A stretch of DNA of 64,000 bases, from assembly GCA_024408855.1 (NCBI GenBank), contig JAKSUQ010000001.1:62001-126000 (forward strand), read 5' to 3'. Source of the DNA: a bacterium. Its GTDB lineage: Bacteria > Cyanobacteriota > Vampirovibrionia > Gastranaerophilales > Gastranaerophilaceae. A model generated the notes under the pieces. It was given only the letters and a program-made list of their open reading frames with translations. It did not search any database and had not been told where the DNA came from. A program made the translations under genes and the position numbers. This document shows, piece by piece, positions 56,162-63,449 of this stretch (the first letter of the stretch is position 1; every line of letters starts with the position of its first letter).

Positions 56162-56407
56162 ATGTCAGAAACTTATTCAGCAATCGAAAGAAACAAAAAA
56201 CCGGCAGGAAGTATTGAAATCCCTGAAGATTATAAATTATTTTATTTAACTAAGAAAGATCGCCAAATGAGATTTAACAATGCAAGTGATCCAATTTACG
56301 CTATATTTGAAAAAATGGAAGATCGTCCTCTTTCAAAGATAGCTGTTGATTTCGTAAAAGAATTAAGAGATGATTCAATCAAGTTCATTTCAAAAGTTAT
56401 AAAATAA
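56162..56407 (+). CDS. Hypothetical 81-residue protein
   Basis: A small basic/acidic soluble protein of unknown family, MSETYSAIERNKKPAG at the start, ending in a helix FVKELRDDSIKFISKVIK. AGAGAG before the ATG is a weak ribosome site. It has the most complete shared promoter element upstream, which argues it is a real gene. It ends three bases before the convergent yraN gene. Confidence 0.6.
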   Translation: MSETYSAIERNKKPAGSIEIPEDYKLFYLTKKDRQMRFNNASDPIYAIFEKMEDRPLSKIAVDFVKELRDDSIKFISKVIK

Positions 56408-56410
56408 TTA

Positions 56411-56755
56411 TCAAATGTTTTTTAAGTGTTCAATTTTTAGCTCAGGTTTAAGAGTAATTGAGATTGCATCAATTCTAAATTTTTTATATTGCGAGTGTTC
56501 ATTAAGATAAAAGAACACTCCTTTTTTAATATTTTGGTATTTTGATTTGGTAATAGCTTCTTGCGGAAGTCCGCAAATCAATGACGAGCGAGTTTTGACT
56601 TCGCAAAAGACAAGAGTATTTTTGTCAAAAGCAAGAATATCTATTTCGCAAAATCTTGAGAAGCGAAGATTTCGTTCAATAATTTTGTAACCGTTATCGG
56701 ATAAGTATTTGCAAGCTAAATCTTCTCCATATTTTCCTATGCTGACATTGTTCAT
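56411..56755 (-). CDS. yraN: YraN-family (UPF0102) protein
   Basis: A 114-residue protein with the restriction-endonuclease-like YraN core: GKYGEDLACKYLSDNGYKIIERNLR, CEIDILAFDKNTLVFCEVKTRSS. The E, D and EVK residues form the nuclease-like metal site. Its role is not settled in the family. Slightly short at the C terminus. No Shine-Dalgarno is visible; TAGAAT lies eight bases before the ATG. Confidence 0.88.
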   Translation of the reverse strand: MNNVSIGKYGEDLACKYLSDNGYKIIERNLRFSRFCEIDILAFDKNTLVFCEVKTRSSLICGLPQEAITKSKYQNIKKGVFFYLNEHSQYKKFRIDAISITLKPELKIEHLKNI

Positions 56756-56928
56756 AGAAGTTATTCTAACATAATTTTGGAATTTTTTCTCAAATAAACA
56801 AGTGTAAATTGCAGATTTATGAGTTTAAAAATAGCCGATTAGCTTGTCAACAAATATTGTTATTTCATTTTTGTCAATTTTGTATTATAATTTACGTCAA
56901 GATATTATTACTAAATTTAATGGAAGCA

Positions 56929-56949
56929 TTCGGCTTTCGAGTAGCCGAA
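56929..56949 (+). promoter_or_regulatory. Hairpin in the pnp leader
   Basis: Perfect 7-bp stem TTCGGCT (56929-56935) and AGCCGAA (56943-56949) with a 7-base loop, just before the ribosome site AAGGA of pnp. TATAAT of the likely promoter is at 56886-56891. A leader stem suits the known self-control of pnp in other bacteria, where a double-stranded leader is cut and then degraded. Confidence 0.55.
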
Positions 56950-56962
56950 GAAAGAAGGAAAA

Positions 56963-59104
56963 ATGGTACCGGAAACAAAAAGTTTTCAGTTGGAAATCGG
57001 TGGAAAAACAGTAACTGTTGAAACAGGAAAGTATGCTAAATCCACCAACGGCAGTGTAACTGTCAGATGCGGTGATACAATGCTTTTTGTGCATTGTTGC
57101 GTAAGTAAAGAACCAAGAGTCGGAATAGACTTCTTCCCTTTACTAATTGATTATGAAGAAAGAATGTCCTCTATCGGACGTATTCCTGGTGGATACAATC
57201 GCTCAGAAGGTAAAGCAAGTGATAAGGCTATCCTTATTTCACGTTTAATTGACAGACCTATCAGACCGTTGTTCCCTAAAGGATACAGAAATGATATCCA
57301 AATTGTAGCTCAATTGTTCAGTTATGATCAAGAAAATCAACCTGATACATTGGCTATGTTAGGTGCTTCTTGTGCATTAATGCTATCAGGCGCACCTTTT
57401 GAAGGTCCTATTGGTGCAGTAAGAGTGTCAAAAGATGAAAACGGAAATATGATTGCTAACCCAACACATGCACAAGCAGATAAGTCTGATTTGGATATTG
57501 TCGTTGCAGGTACACATGATTCAGTAATTATGGTTGAAGCAGGTTGTAAATTTGTTACAGAAGACGACATTATGAATGCTGTAGAATTCGCACAAGTTGA
57601 AATCAGAAAACAATGTGAAGCACAACTTAAGTTTGCTCAAGATTGTGGTGTTGTTAAAGAAGAATTTGTTAACCCTTATGACACAACTGAGTTGAAAAAT
57701 ATCATTAATGAAGTTGCTCACGATATGATTTTTGATGCATACCATAACTTTGACAGAGAATATAGACAAAACAAATTAGAAGAAGCTAAAAAGCTCGTAA
57801 AAGAAAGAGTTGAAGCACTTCCTGAAGATTATTATATAAGACAAATTATTGAAGAAACGGGCATTGACTTTGTTGCAGAAGAATTTAAAAATGCAGAAAA
57901 GAAAATTATGCGTGCAATGATTTTAGATGAAGGTGTAAGAGCTGATGGCAGAAAACCAACCGAAGTAAGACCTATTTGGTGTGAGGTTGGCGTTATTCCA
58001 AGGGCTCATGGTTCAGCTGTATTTACAAGAGGTCAAACGCAAATTCTTTCTGTTGCAACTCTTGCCGGACCGGCAATGAAACAAGAACTCGACGGTGTTG
58101 ATCCGGAAACTGAAAAAACATACATGCACAAGTATATCTTCCCTGGATTTTCAGTAGGTGAAGTCAAAGCATTAAGAGGTCCGGGCAGACGTGAAGTTGG
58201 TCATGGTAATTTGGCAGAAAGAGCAAACGTTCCTGCTTTGCCAAGCCAAGAAGAGTTTGGTTATACAATTCGTGTAACATCAGATGTTTTAGAATCAAAC
58301 GGTTCTACATCAATGGGTTCAACTTGCGGATCTTCAATGGCATTGATGAATGCAGGAGTTCCTGTTAAATGTATGATTGGTGGTGTTGCAATGGGTATGA
58401 TTACTGAAGAAGGCAAAGAACCTGTTGTATTAACCGATATTCAAGGTATTGAAGACTTCCTTGGTGATATGGACTTTAAGGTTACAGGTAATGATGACGG
58501 AATTACGGCACTTCAAATGGATATGAAAGCTAAAGGTATTGCTAATGATACATTAAGGCGTGCTTTAGCTCAAGCTAAAGAAGGAAGATTACATATTTTA
58601 GGTGAAATGCGAAAGGTTATAACAGAACCTGCGAAACAATTATCACCATTTGCACCAAGCATTTCAACGATGACAATTCCTGTTGAGGATATCGGGACTG
58701 TTATTGGACCGGGAGGAAAACAAATCAGGGCAATTATAGATGCATCAGGTGCCGAAATTGATATTCAGGATAACGGTATTGTTACAATTACATCTAACGA
58801 TCAAGAAGGTGCCGCAATTGCTAAAAAGATGATTAACGATTTAACATTTAAACCGGAAGTAGGCATGGTTATAAAAGGTAAAGTTGTAAGAATTATACCG
58901 ATTGGTGCTTTTGTTGAATTAGGTGGCGGTAAAGACGGAATGGTTCATATTTCTCAAATCTGCCAAGAAAGAATTGAAACAATAGAACCTCATGTTAATA
59001 TAGGCGACGAAGTTATTGTTAAAGTAATAAAGATCGATGACAAAGGCAGAATTAATTTAACGATAAAAGGTGTAACAGAGGAAGATAAAGCTAAGATTCA
59101 ATAA
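56963..59104 (+). CDS. pnp: Polyribonucleotide nucleotidyltransferase (PNPase)
   Basis: A 713-residue phosphorolytic 3'-5' exoribonuclease. Two RNase PH domains (SIGRIPGGYNRSEGKASDKAILISRLIDRPIRP in the first; FPGFSVGEVKALRGPGRREVGHGNLAERA with the catalytic GSTSMGSTCGSSMALMNAG in the second), a KH domain (VGTVIGPGGKQIRAI-like) and a final S1 domain (VVRIIPIGAFVELGGGKDGMVHISQI). All parts and length are normal. The usual upstream rpsO is absent here. Confidence 0.97.
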   Translation: MVPETKSFQLEIGGKTVTVETGKYAKSTNGSVTVRCGDTMLFVHCCVSKEPRVGIDFFPLLIDYEERMSSIGRIPGGYNRSEGKASDKAILISRLIDRPIRPLFPKGYRNDIQIVAQLFSYDQENQPDTLAMLGASCALMLSGAPFEGPIGAVRVSKDENGNMIANPTHAQADKSDLDIVVAGTHDSVIMVEAGCKFVTEDDIMNAVEFAQVEIRKQCEAQLKFAQDCGVVKEEFVNPYDTTELKNIINEVAHDMIFDAYHNFDREYRQNKLEEAKKLVKERVEALPEDYYIRQIIEETGIDFVAEEFKNAEKKIMRAMILDEGVRADGRKPTEVRPIWCEVGVIPRAHGSAVFTRGQTQILSVATLAGPAMKQELDGVDPETEKTYMHKYIFPGFSVGEVKALRGPGRREVGHGNLAERANVPALPSQEEFGYTIRVTSDVLESNGSTSMGSTCGSSMALMNAGVPVKCMIGGVAMGMITEEGKEPVVLTDIQGIEDFLGDMDFKVTGNDDGITALQMDMKAKGIANDTLRRALAQAKEGRLHILGEMRKVITEPAKQLSPFAPSISTMTIPVEDIGTVIGPGGKQIRAIIDASGAEIDIQDNGIVTITSNDQEGAAIAKKMINDLTFKPEVGMVIKGKVVRIIPIGAFVELGGGKDGMVHISQICQERIETIEPHVNIGDEVIVKVIKIDDKGRINLTIKGVTEEDKAKIQ

Positions 59105-59115
59105 AATCTTGAAAA

Positions 59116-59145
59116 AAAATCCCGCTTTTACAGCGGGATTTTTTT
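59116..59145. terminator. Bidirectional terminator between pnp and the minus-strand gene
   Basis: Stem AATCCCGCT (59118-59126) and AGCGGGATT (59132-59140), flanked by A8 on the left and T8 on the right, so both strands carry a T-run after the stem. It serves pnp and the gene ending at 59145. Confidence 0.9.
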
Positions 59146-59507
59146 TATTGTTTAATTTCTTTGGCTTGATTGAATTCGTTTTCACTTACCTTTTGGATGT
59201 ATGCTTTTTTTGCAATATCCAAGTTGTAAATCTTGTTACATTCAGCTACCGCATCTTTATAACTCTTTTCAAATTCGGCATTTTTATTGTCATCAATTTT
59301 AAAATATAAAGACCCTTCTTTTTCGTTCACTCTCGGAGTAGCAACACTCATTCCATATCCCATCATAACGGTATACATTAAAATATCCGTTAATGCATTT
59401 TTTTCTTTTTCGTCCTTTATTGTATCAACCTTAGGCGCAGTTAATTTGTAAATCCCCCTAAAAGCCATCGGTTGTGGGTTTGAACATGCTCCTACGTTAA
59501 AATTCAT
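59145..59507 (-). CDS. Hypothetical protein with FRGIYK N-terminal motif
   Basis: A 120-residue protein not in a known family. N terminus MNFNVGACSNPQPMAFRGIYKL carries the motif seen also in 40713 (FKAYLK) and the mini-ORF at 62931 (YTGIYK). A hydrophobic segment TDILMYTVMMGYGMSVAT is at about 39-56. The last part is helical and charged. A perfect AAGGAGG lies before the ATG. Shares the terminator with pnp. Confidence 0.65.
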   Translation of the reverse strand: MNFNVGACSNPQPMAFRGIYKLTAPKVDTIKDEKEKNALTDILMYTVMMGYGMSVATPRVNEKEGSLYFKIDDNKNAEFEKSYKDAVAECNKIYNLDIAKKAYIQKVSENEFNQAKEIKQ

Positions 59508-59585
59508 AAATCTACCTCCTTATATGTTATTACATTGTCATATAAGTTTGTTGAAGATAGAAAATTGACTATTTAGGTAAATTTA

Positions 59586-59603
59586 TTTACAAAAATTAAC
59601 AAA
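59586..59603 (+). promoter_or_regulatory. Third copy of the TTTACA/TTAACA direct repeat
   Basis: TTTACAAAAATTAACAAA, differing by one base from the sites at 56061-56078 and 63376-63359. It lies 93 bases before the ATG at 59697. No TACTTTATATA part follows here. Confidence 0.45.
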
Positions 59604-59696
59604 TATGTAAAATTTTGTAACAGTTATATGAATTTGATTAAAGTTTTTTGGGAATGTGTCGTTATAAAAATGCATGATAGGCCTAAGGGAAGTAAA

Positions 59697-61697
59697 ATGG
59701 ATATTAAACAATTTTTAAATAAACTTTCATCATGTACACAAATTGATTTTTCCGGCAGAGAGTTTGAAATGAAATTGCTTGCACAAAAATATGATAAGAA
59801 TCAAAATTCGGTATTTGAGAAAGATGAACTTCAGGATATCAGTAGTGATATTAGTGTTTTTATGAACGCAGAAGGTAATCCTGACGAAATGAACGACAAA
59901 GAGATGAGTTATTTTTATCAGTCATTATTAAATAAAAATGTAACACAAATTGCCGGTAATCTTGGAACTATGACAACTTCAGCAGAATCATTATTATATA
60001 AGTTGATTGGAATTGGGGTGCAAAATAAAAAAGATATTATTCAGAAATATTTGGATGAAATCGGTAATAAAAGGGAATTTAGTGAAAGTGAAATGGAACA
60101 ATTATTAACACTGGATAATGAAGCCTTGGAACGTGCAGGGAAATATTTATTTTATGTTGATGACAGGAAAGAACAGCTACCAACAGTTGGTATCTGCGAT
60201 TTGGCAAAGTTAAACGAAAAAGAACTGGAAAAAATTAAAAAATTTATGTATATAGAAGGCAGGGGTGATTTTCAGCTGGAAGCTTATGAGCTTCAAAAAA
60301 TTGTTAGCTTGAATGATGAGCAATATGAATGGCTGTGTAAGTATATTGATAAATTCAGTAATATTCCCGGTACTAATTTGACAAATATTGCAAAAATACA
60401 TTCAAAAGCATTAAGTAATTTTTTGGCTAAACATTCAAAATTTTACTTATCGTCATATCATCTTAGAGTTGTGAATAAAGATGGTGTCATTACATTCTGT
60501 GATAACGGTGTTTTTTATACCTTTGATAAAATGGGGCAGATAGAGGAGAAAAAAGTAGAGTCACTTGATAATAAAACGGAAACAAAATGGATAGGCAAAA
60601 TATCCGATCTTTCAGTTGTTACAGTTTATAATAAAAGACTTAATGTAAAACAGAAGATTTTCGAAGGAAAAGCGAAAGATTCCAATAGGACTGTAATATT
60701 AAAAGAGGAATTGTTCTATTATGATAACAATGGATCGGTTATCAAAACCGTTACCGCAGTACGAGATTTAGATACCGGAAATATGAACGTAACGGAAACC
60801 GATATGAATGGGGAACAAACCCTAATTCAATGGCAGAGTGTTGATCCGAATACGGGTGCAGAGATTACTGAACGGCATTTTACTTCTCCGGAAGGTGTAA
60901 AGACTGATTATTATGTGGAAGAAAGTGATAAGTTAAAGATTACGGATTACAAAATTACGGACAAAGACGGAAAAGAGCTTATTAATGTACACCAAACTTT
61001 TGAAAGAGTGTCTGATAATAAGTTTATATCTTCAATAAATACAACCGGAAATCCTAAAGATACGCAAATCTATGAAATTGAATATACAGAAGATAATAAA
61101 ATTAGAATACATGACAAAAAGAATAATAAAATGACAGTTATTAATTTAAGTGATCATTTTGATGATGAAGAAGTACTGCAAAAAATGCTCCCGACGATAA
61201 AGCAATTACCAGGACAAGTACTTTTAGAGTTTTTGGAGAAACCTATTAAATTTGTTTATAATAAAGATATATTGGAAAATGCAAATTGGAATTCAGCAGA
61301 TGCAATATTAACAGTAGGTAATTTTAGAAACACAGAAGAATTACTTGCTGCTATTACTCACGAATTAGGACATTGTTTGGACGGCATGCCTGAAAACGGG
61401 GAAAGAAAAATTTCTAACCATGATGAGATAGTTGATATTTACAGGAAAGAGTTAAAACAATTTTTAAAATCAACAACAACAGAACAACAAAATCATATTG
61501 ATTATTTTATAAATGAAAACGGAGGAATGAGGTTTTTTGATCCGAAGTTTGAAAGAGTTGCAGAAACACATTCTCTATTATATTCAACGGATATGGCGTT
61601 ACTTAATATACGCAGATTATACTTTGCCCAATACTTTCCACGTACTATAGCTGCAATTACGAAAGTTCTTCTTGAAGAAGAAGGTGTAAAATCATAG
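59697..61697 (+). CDS. Putative zincin metallopeptidase with N-terminal EF-hand
   Basis: A 666-residue protein unlike any family I know by name. Residues 33-44 are an EF-hand loop DKNQNSVFEKDE. A helical region runs to about 270, then beta-rich repeats (about 280-480). The C-terminal domain has THELGHCLDG with the zinc motif H555-E556-x-x-H559, and E623 in FERVAETHSLL as a possible third ligand about 64 residues on. That spacing is like gluzincin or anthrax-lethal-factor-like peptidases. No signal peptide is seen. I chose ATG 59697 after AAGGGA, not the longer frame. Substrate unknown. Confidence 0.65.
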   Translation: MDIKQFLNKLSSCTQIDFSGREFEMKLLAQKYDKNQNSVFEKDELQDISSDISVFMNAEGNPDEMNDKEMSYFYQSLLNKNVTQIAGNLGTMTTSAESLLYKLIGIGVQNKKDIIQKYLDEIGNKREFSESEMEQLLTLDNEALERAGKYLFYVDDRKEQLPTVGICDLAKLNEKELEKIKKFMYIEGRGDFQLEAYELQKIVSLNDEQYEWLCKYIDKFSNIPGTNLTNIAKIHSKALSNFLAKHSKFYLSSYHLRVVNKDGVITFCDNGVFYTFDKMGQIEEKKVESLDNKTETKWIGKISDLSVVTVYNKRLNVKQKIFEGKAKDSNRTVILKEELFYYDNNGSVIKTVTAVRDLDTGNMNVTETDMNGEQTLIQWQSVDPNTGAEITERHFTSPEGVKTDYYVEESDKLKITDYKITDKDGKELINVHQTFERVSDNKFISSINTTGNPKDTQIYEIEYTEDNKIRIHDKKNNKMTVINLSDHFDDEEVLQKMLPTIKQLPGQVLLEFLEKPIKFVYNKDILENANWNSADAILTVGNFRNTEELLAAITHELGHCLDGMPENGERKISNHDEIVDIYRKELKQFLKSTTTEQQNHIDYFINENGGMRFFDPKFERVAETHSLLYSTDMALLNIRRLYFAQYFPRTIAAITKVLLEEEGVKS

Positions 61698-61748
61698 GTT
61701 TATTTTAAAATTTACTTATAAACTTTTCAAGCAAGAATGTATGGAAAG

Positions 61749-61767
61749 AAGTATATTGAAAGATAAG
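61749..61767 (+). repeat. Direct repeat, left copy
   Basis: AAGTATATTGAAAGATAAG; the first 16 bases are identical to the copy at 62809-62827. The pair flanks the sigma-like gene about 1.06 kb apart. Confidence 0.6.
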
Positions 61768-61825
61768 ACGTAGTACTTGCAACCTAAGGACTTAAATTAA
61801 AAAACTAATAACGCTTGTCATTAAA

Positions 61826-62698
61826 TCAGTCAAATATTAAAAACTTTTTACCGTAATATTTAACTTCAAGTTCTTCTGCCATTTTTTTGAATTCCGGAGT
61901 ATTATATTCTTTCGGCAATTTAATGTGCATATTACCATTTTTAACCAGCTCCAAAAAACGTGTTGAGCTGGATGCTTTACCATTTATATTGAATGCTGTT
62001 ATACCCTTTTCATAGTTGTACCAATTCCGAATTCTCTCATTCAAAACATCTCTAACCATTGATTCATCCAATGAAATTTCGTTTAATGGTAAGTCATCAT
62101 AAAAAATTCGACTTGCTTTGATCTTGTTAGGAGGAGTGCTTAGACGTCGGATTGCATTTTCATAAATATTTTTGACTTCTTTATCCGTCATATTGTTTTC
62201 ACAACCTATTTCCTTAAAACTTTTTCCTTTAAAAAATTCCGATAAAACTTTAGATTCTTTATATGATAATAAATCCTTAGAAGAATAAACTATTTCTTTT
62301 GCTTTTTGAAAAAAAGTTTGTTCATCTATTCTGTATGAAGCTAATCGTAATTCTTCAAGAGGAGTCAATTCTCCAACAGTCTTACGTCCAAATGTAATAA
62401 GTGTGTCAGCCGTAGGTTTCGTTTCGTTCATTGTTTTGGATAATGCTTTTACCGGATATTCTCCTTCCGGTTTAATTGTTTCCAGTTTTTCCAAAAATTT
62501 GAGATACAAATCTTGTGCATAGTCAGTCGAACTGATTTTGCCTCCTGATTTAGCAGCAGCTGTGGCAGCTTGGCGTTCTATTTGCGAGGCAAAAAGACTT
62601 ATCATCTTCGCTTTTAGTTCTTGTGTCGGTGCCTTTGTATATTGCCTGAATAATTGTCCAAATCTTTCTACGGCTTTAGCTGAAAGTTTTACTACCAT
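61826..62698 (-). CDS. Divergent sigma-70-like protein
   Basis: A 290-residue protein that looks like a sigma factor. Residues 57-72 (STDYAQDLYLKFLEKL) resemble region 2.1/2.2 (DLVQEVFLKL). Residues 143-187 (LLSYKESKVLSEFFKGKSFKEIGCENNMTDKEVKNIYENAIRRL) match the region 4 helix-turn-helix. About 100 further residues at the C terminus are unknown. Region 2.3/2.4 is hard to see, so promoter melting is unsure. Its own upstream region has a variant of the shared element, suggesting self-control. A regulator that is not a true sigma factor is the alternative. Confidence 0.6.
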   Translation of the reverse strand: MVVKLSAKAVERFGQLFRQYTKAPTQELKAKMISLFASQIERQAATAAAKSGGKISSTDYAQDLYLKFLEKLETIKPEGEYPVKALSKTMNETKPTADTLITFGRKTVGELTPLEELRLASYRIDEQTFFQKAKEIVYSSKDLLSYKESKVLSEFFKGKSFKEIGCENNMTDKEVKNIYENAIRRLSTPPNKIKASRIFYDDLPLNEISLDESMVRDVLNERIRNWYNYEKGITAFNINGKASSSTRFLELVKNGNMHIKLPKEYNTPEFKKMAEELEVKYYGKKFLIFD

Positions 62699-62711
62699 TT
62701 AATATCCCCAT

Positions 62712-62743
62712 TTTCGATATCCACATATATTTATAAGAAGTAT
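62712..62743 (-). promoter_or_regulatory. Shared orphan-gene promoter element, variant before the sigma-like gene
   Basis: Read on the minus strand, AAATACTTCTTATAAATATA then TGTGGATATCGA, preceded by GCAATTTTTTATA. It has the same core as the others with four extra bases inside. It lies 14 bases before the ATG at 62698. Confidence 0.45.
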
Positions 62744-62808
62744 TTTTAGTATAAAAAATTGCTATATAAATATTTTTTTATTACAAAACGTAATAGTCAT
62801 GCGATTAT

Positions 62809-62827
62809 AAGTATATTGAAAGATTAG
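62809..62827 (+). repeat. Direct repeat, right copy
   Basis: AAGTATATTGAAAGATTAG; see the left copy at 61749-61767. Confidence 0.6.
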
Positions 62828-62930
62828 TAAGATAAATAAAATTAAATGATAAAATAACGCAAAATTAACAATGTCATCTATGACTCTATAAATAGCAGAT
62901 TTAAAAATAAATAGGGTTAGTAATCGAAGC

Positions 62931-62990
62931 ATGAAAATTCTAAATTGTAAATTTTCAAACAAAGTTTATACCGGAATTTATAAAATGTAG
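62931..62990 (+). pseudogene. 19-codon mini-ORF, maybe a decayed FxGIYK-type gene
   Basis: ATG at 62931 with AGGGTTAG upstream, then 19 codons (MKILNCKFSNKVYTGIYKM) and TAG. The end YTGIYK matches the N-terminal motif of two orphan proteins in this window. The rest of such a gene is missing, so this is either a 5' remnant or a micropeptide. Confidence 0.3.
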
Positions 62991-63027
62991 CTGTTTAAAT
63001 CAGAATTCACCAATGCTCTAACGGCTT

Positions 63028-63273
63028 TTATAGTAAGGCTTCTGTTTTTACATATTTTGCTGATTTCGCGACAACTCCGTAACAGACCATTGTAAGTCGT
63101 GTGTTCAATGCCAACATAGTTTTATATGAATCAGAATTCATATTCATTGCATCTAACATATCGTCTGCTTGAACTTTTGATACCAACGCCATCGAATCAT
63201 GGTTATCAACTTTTTCTTGTGCATATTTTTCAACTAATAATTTGTCGATAAAATCTCTTGCTCCAACTGCCAT
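63028..63273 (-). CDS. Hypothetical 81-residue protein
   Basis: A small protein of unknown family: a charged N-terminal helix (ARDFIDKLLVEKYAQEKV), then residues about 36-80 with helix-forming segments (QADDMLDAMNMNSDSY, VCYGVVAKSAKYV). No signal peptide. AAGGAGAG precedes the ATG. A full shared promoter element is upstream, as for the unrelated 81-residue protein at 56162. Confidence 0.62.
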   Translation of the reverse strand: MAVGARDFIDKLLVEKYAQEKVDNHDSMALVSKVQADDMLDAMNMNSDSYKTMLALNTRLTMVCYGVVAKSAKYVKTEALL

Positions 63274-63299
63274 AAAACTCTCCTTATAACTATTCTGTT

Positions 63300-63376
63300 G
63301 TATATCTTATGTATATATAAAGTATTTAAATTATAAAAAATTGCCTTTTTATTCACGTTTTGTTAAGTTTTGTAAA
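63300..63376 (-). promoter_or_regulatory. Shared orphan-gene promoter element, copy 5
   Basis: Read on the minus strand: TTTACAAAACTTAACAAA (63376-63359); GGCAATTTTTTA (63345-63334); AAATACTTTATATATAC (63329-63313) with ATAAGATATAC. The ATG is at 63273. It agrees with copy 4 over about 70 bases, though the genes are unrelated and on opposite strands. Confidence 0.65.
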
Positions 63377-63449
63377 TACAAATAATAAAAATGTAAGTTA
63401 TTGTTATATTTTTTAATAATTTTTTTTAATAAAAATTATCGAAACGCTA

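Larger units (their letters stand above)
62699..63027. other. Gene-poor gap with shared element, repeat and mini-ORF
   Basis: A 329-base gap between two minus-strand genes. It holds the promoter variant of the sigma-like gene (62712-62743), the right direct repeat (62809-62827) and a 19-codon frame (62931-62990). I see no other coding sequence; a 66-codon minus-strand frame here looks spurious. Confidence 0.5.

Noticed and set aside
62762-62962. 66-codon minus-strand frame rich in Ile, Leu and Phe
   Set aside because: No ribosome site, composition typical of AT-rich non-coding DNA, and it spans the direct repeat and mini-ORF.
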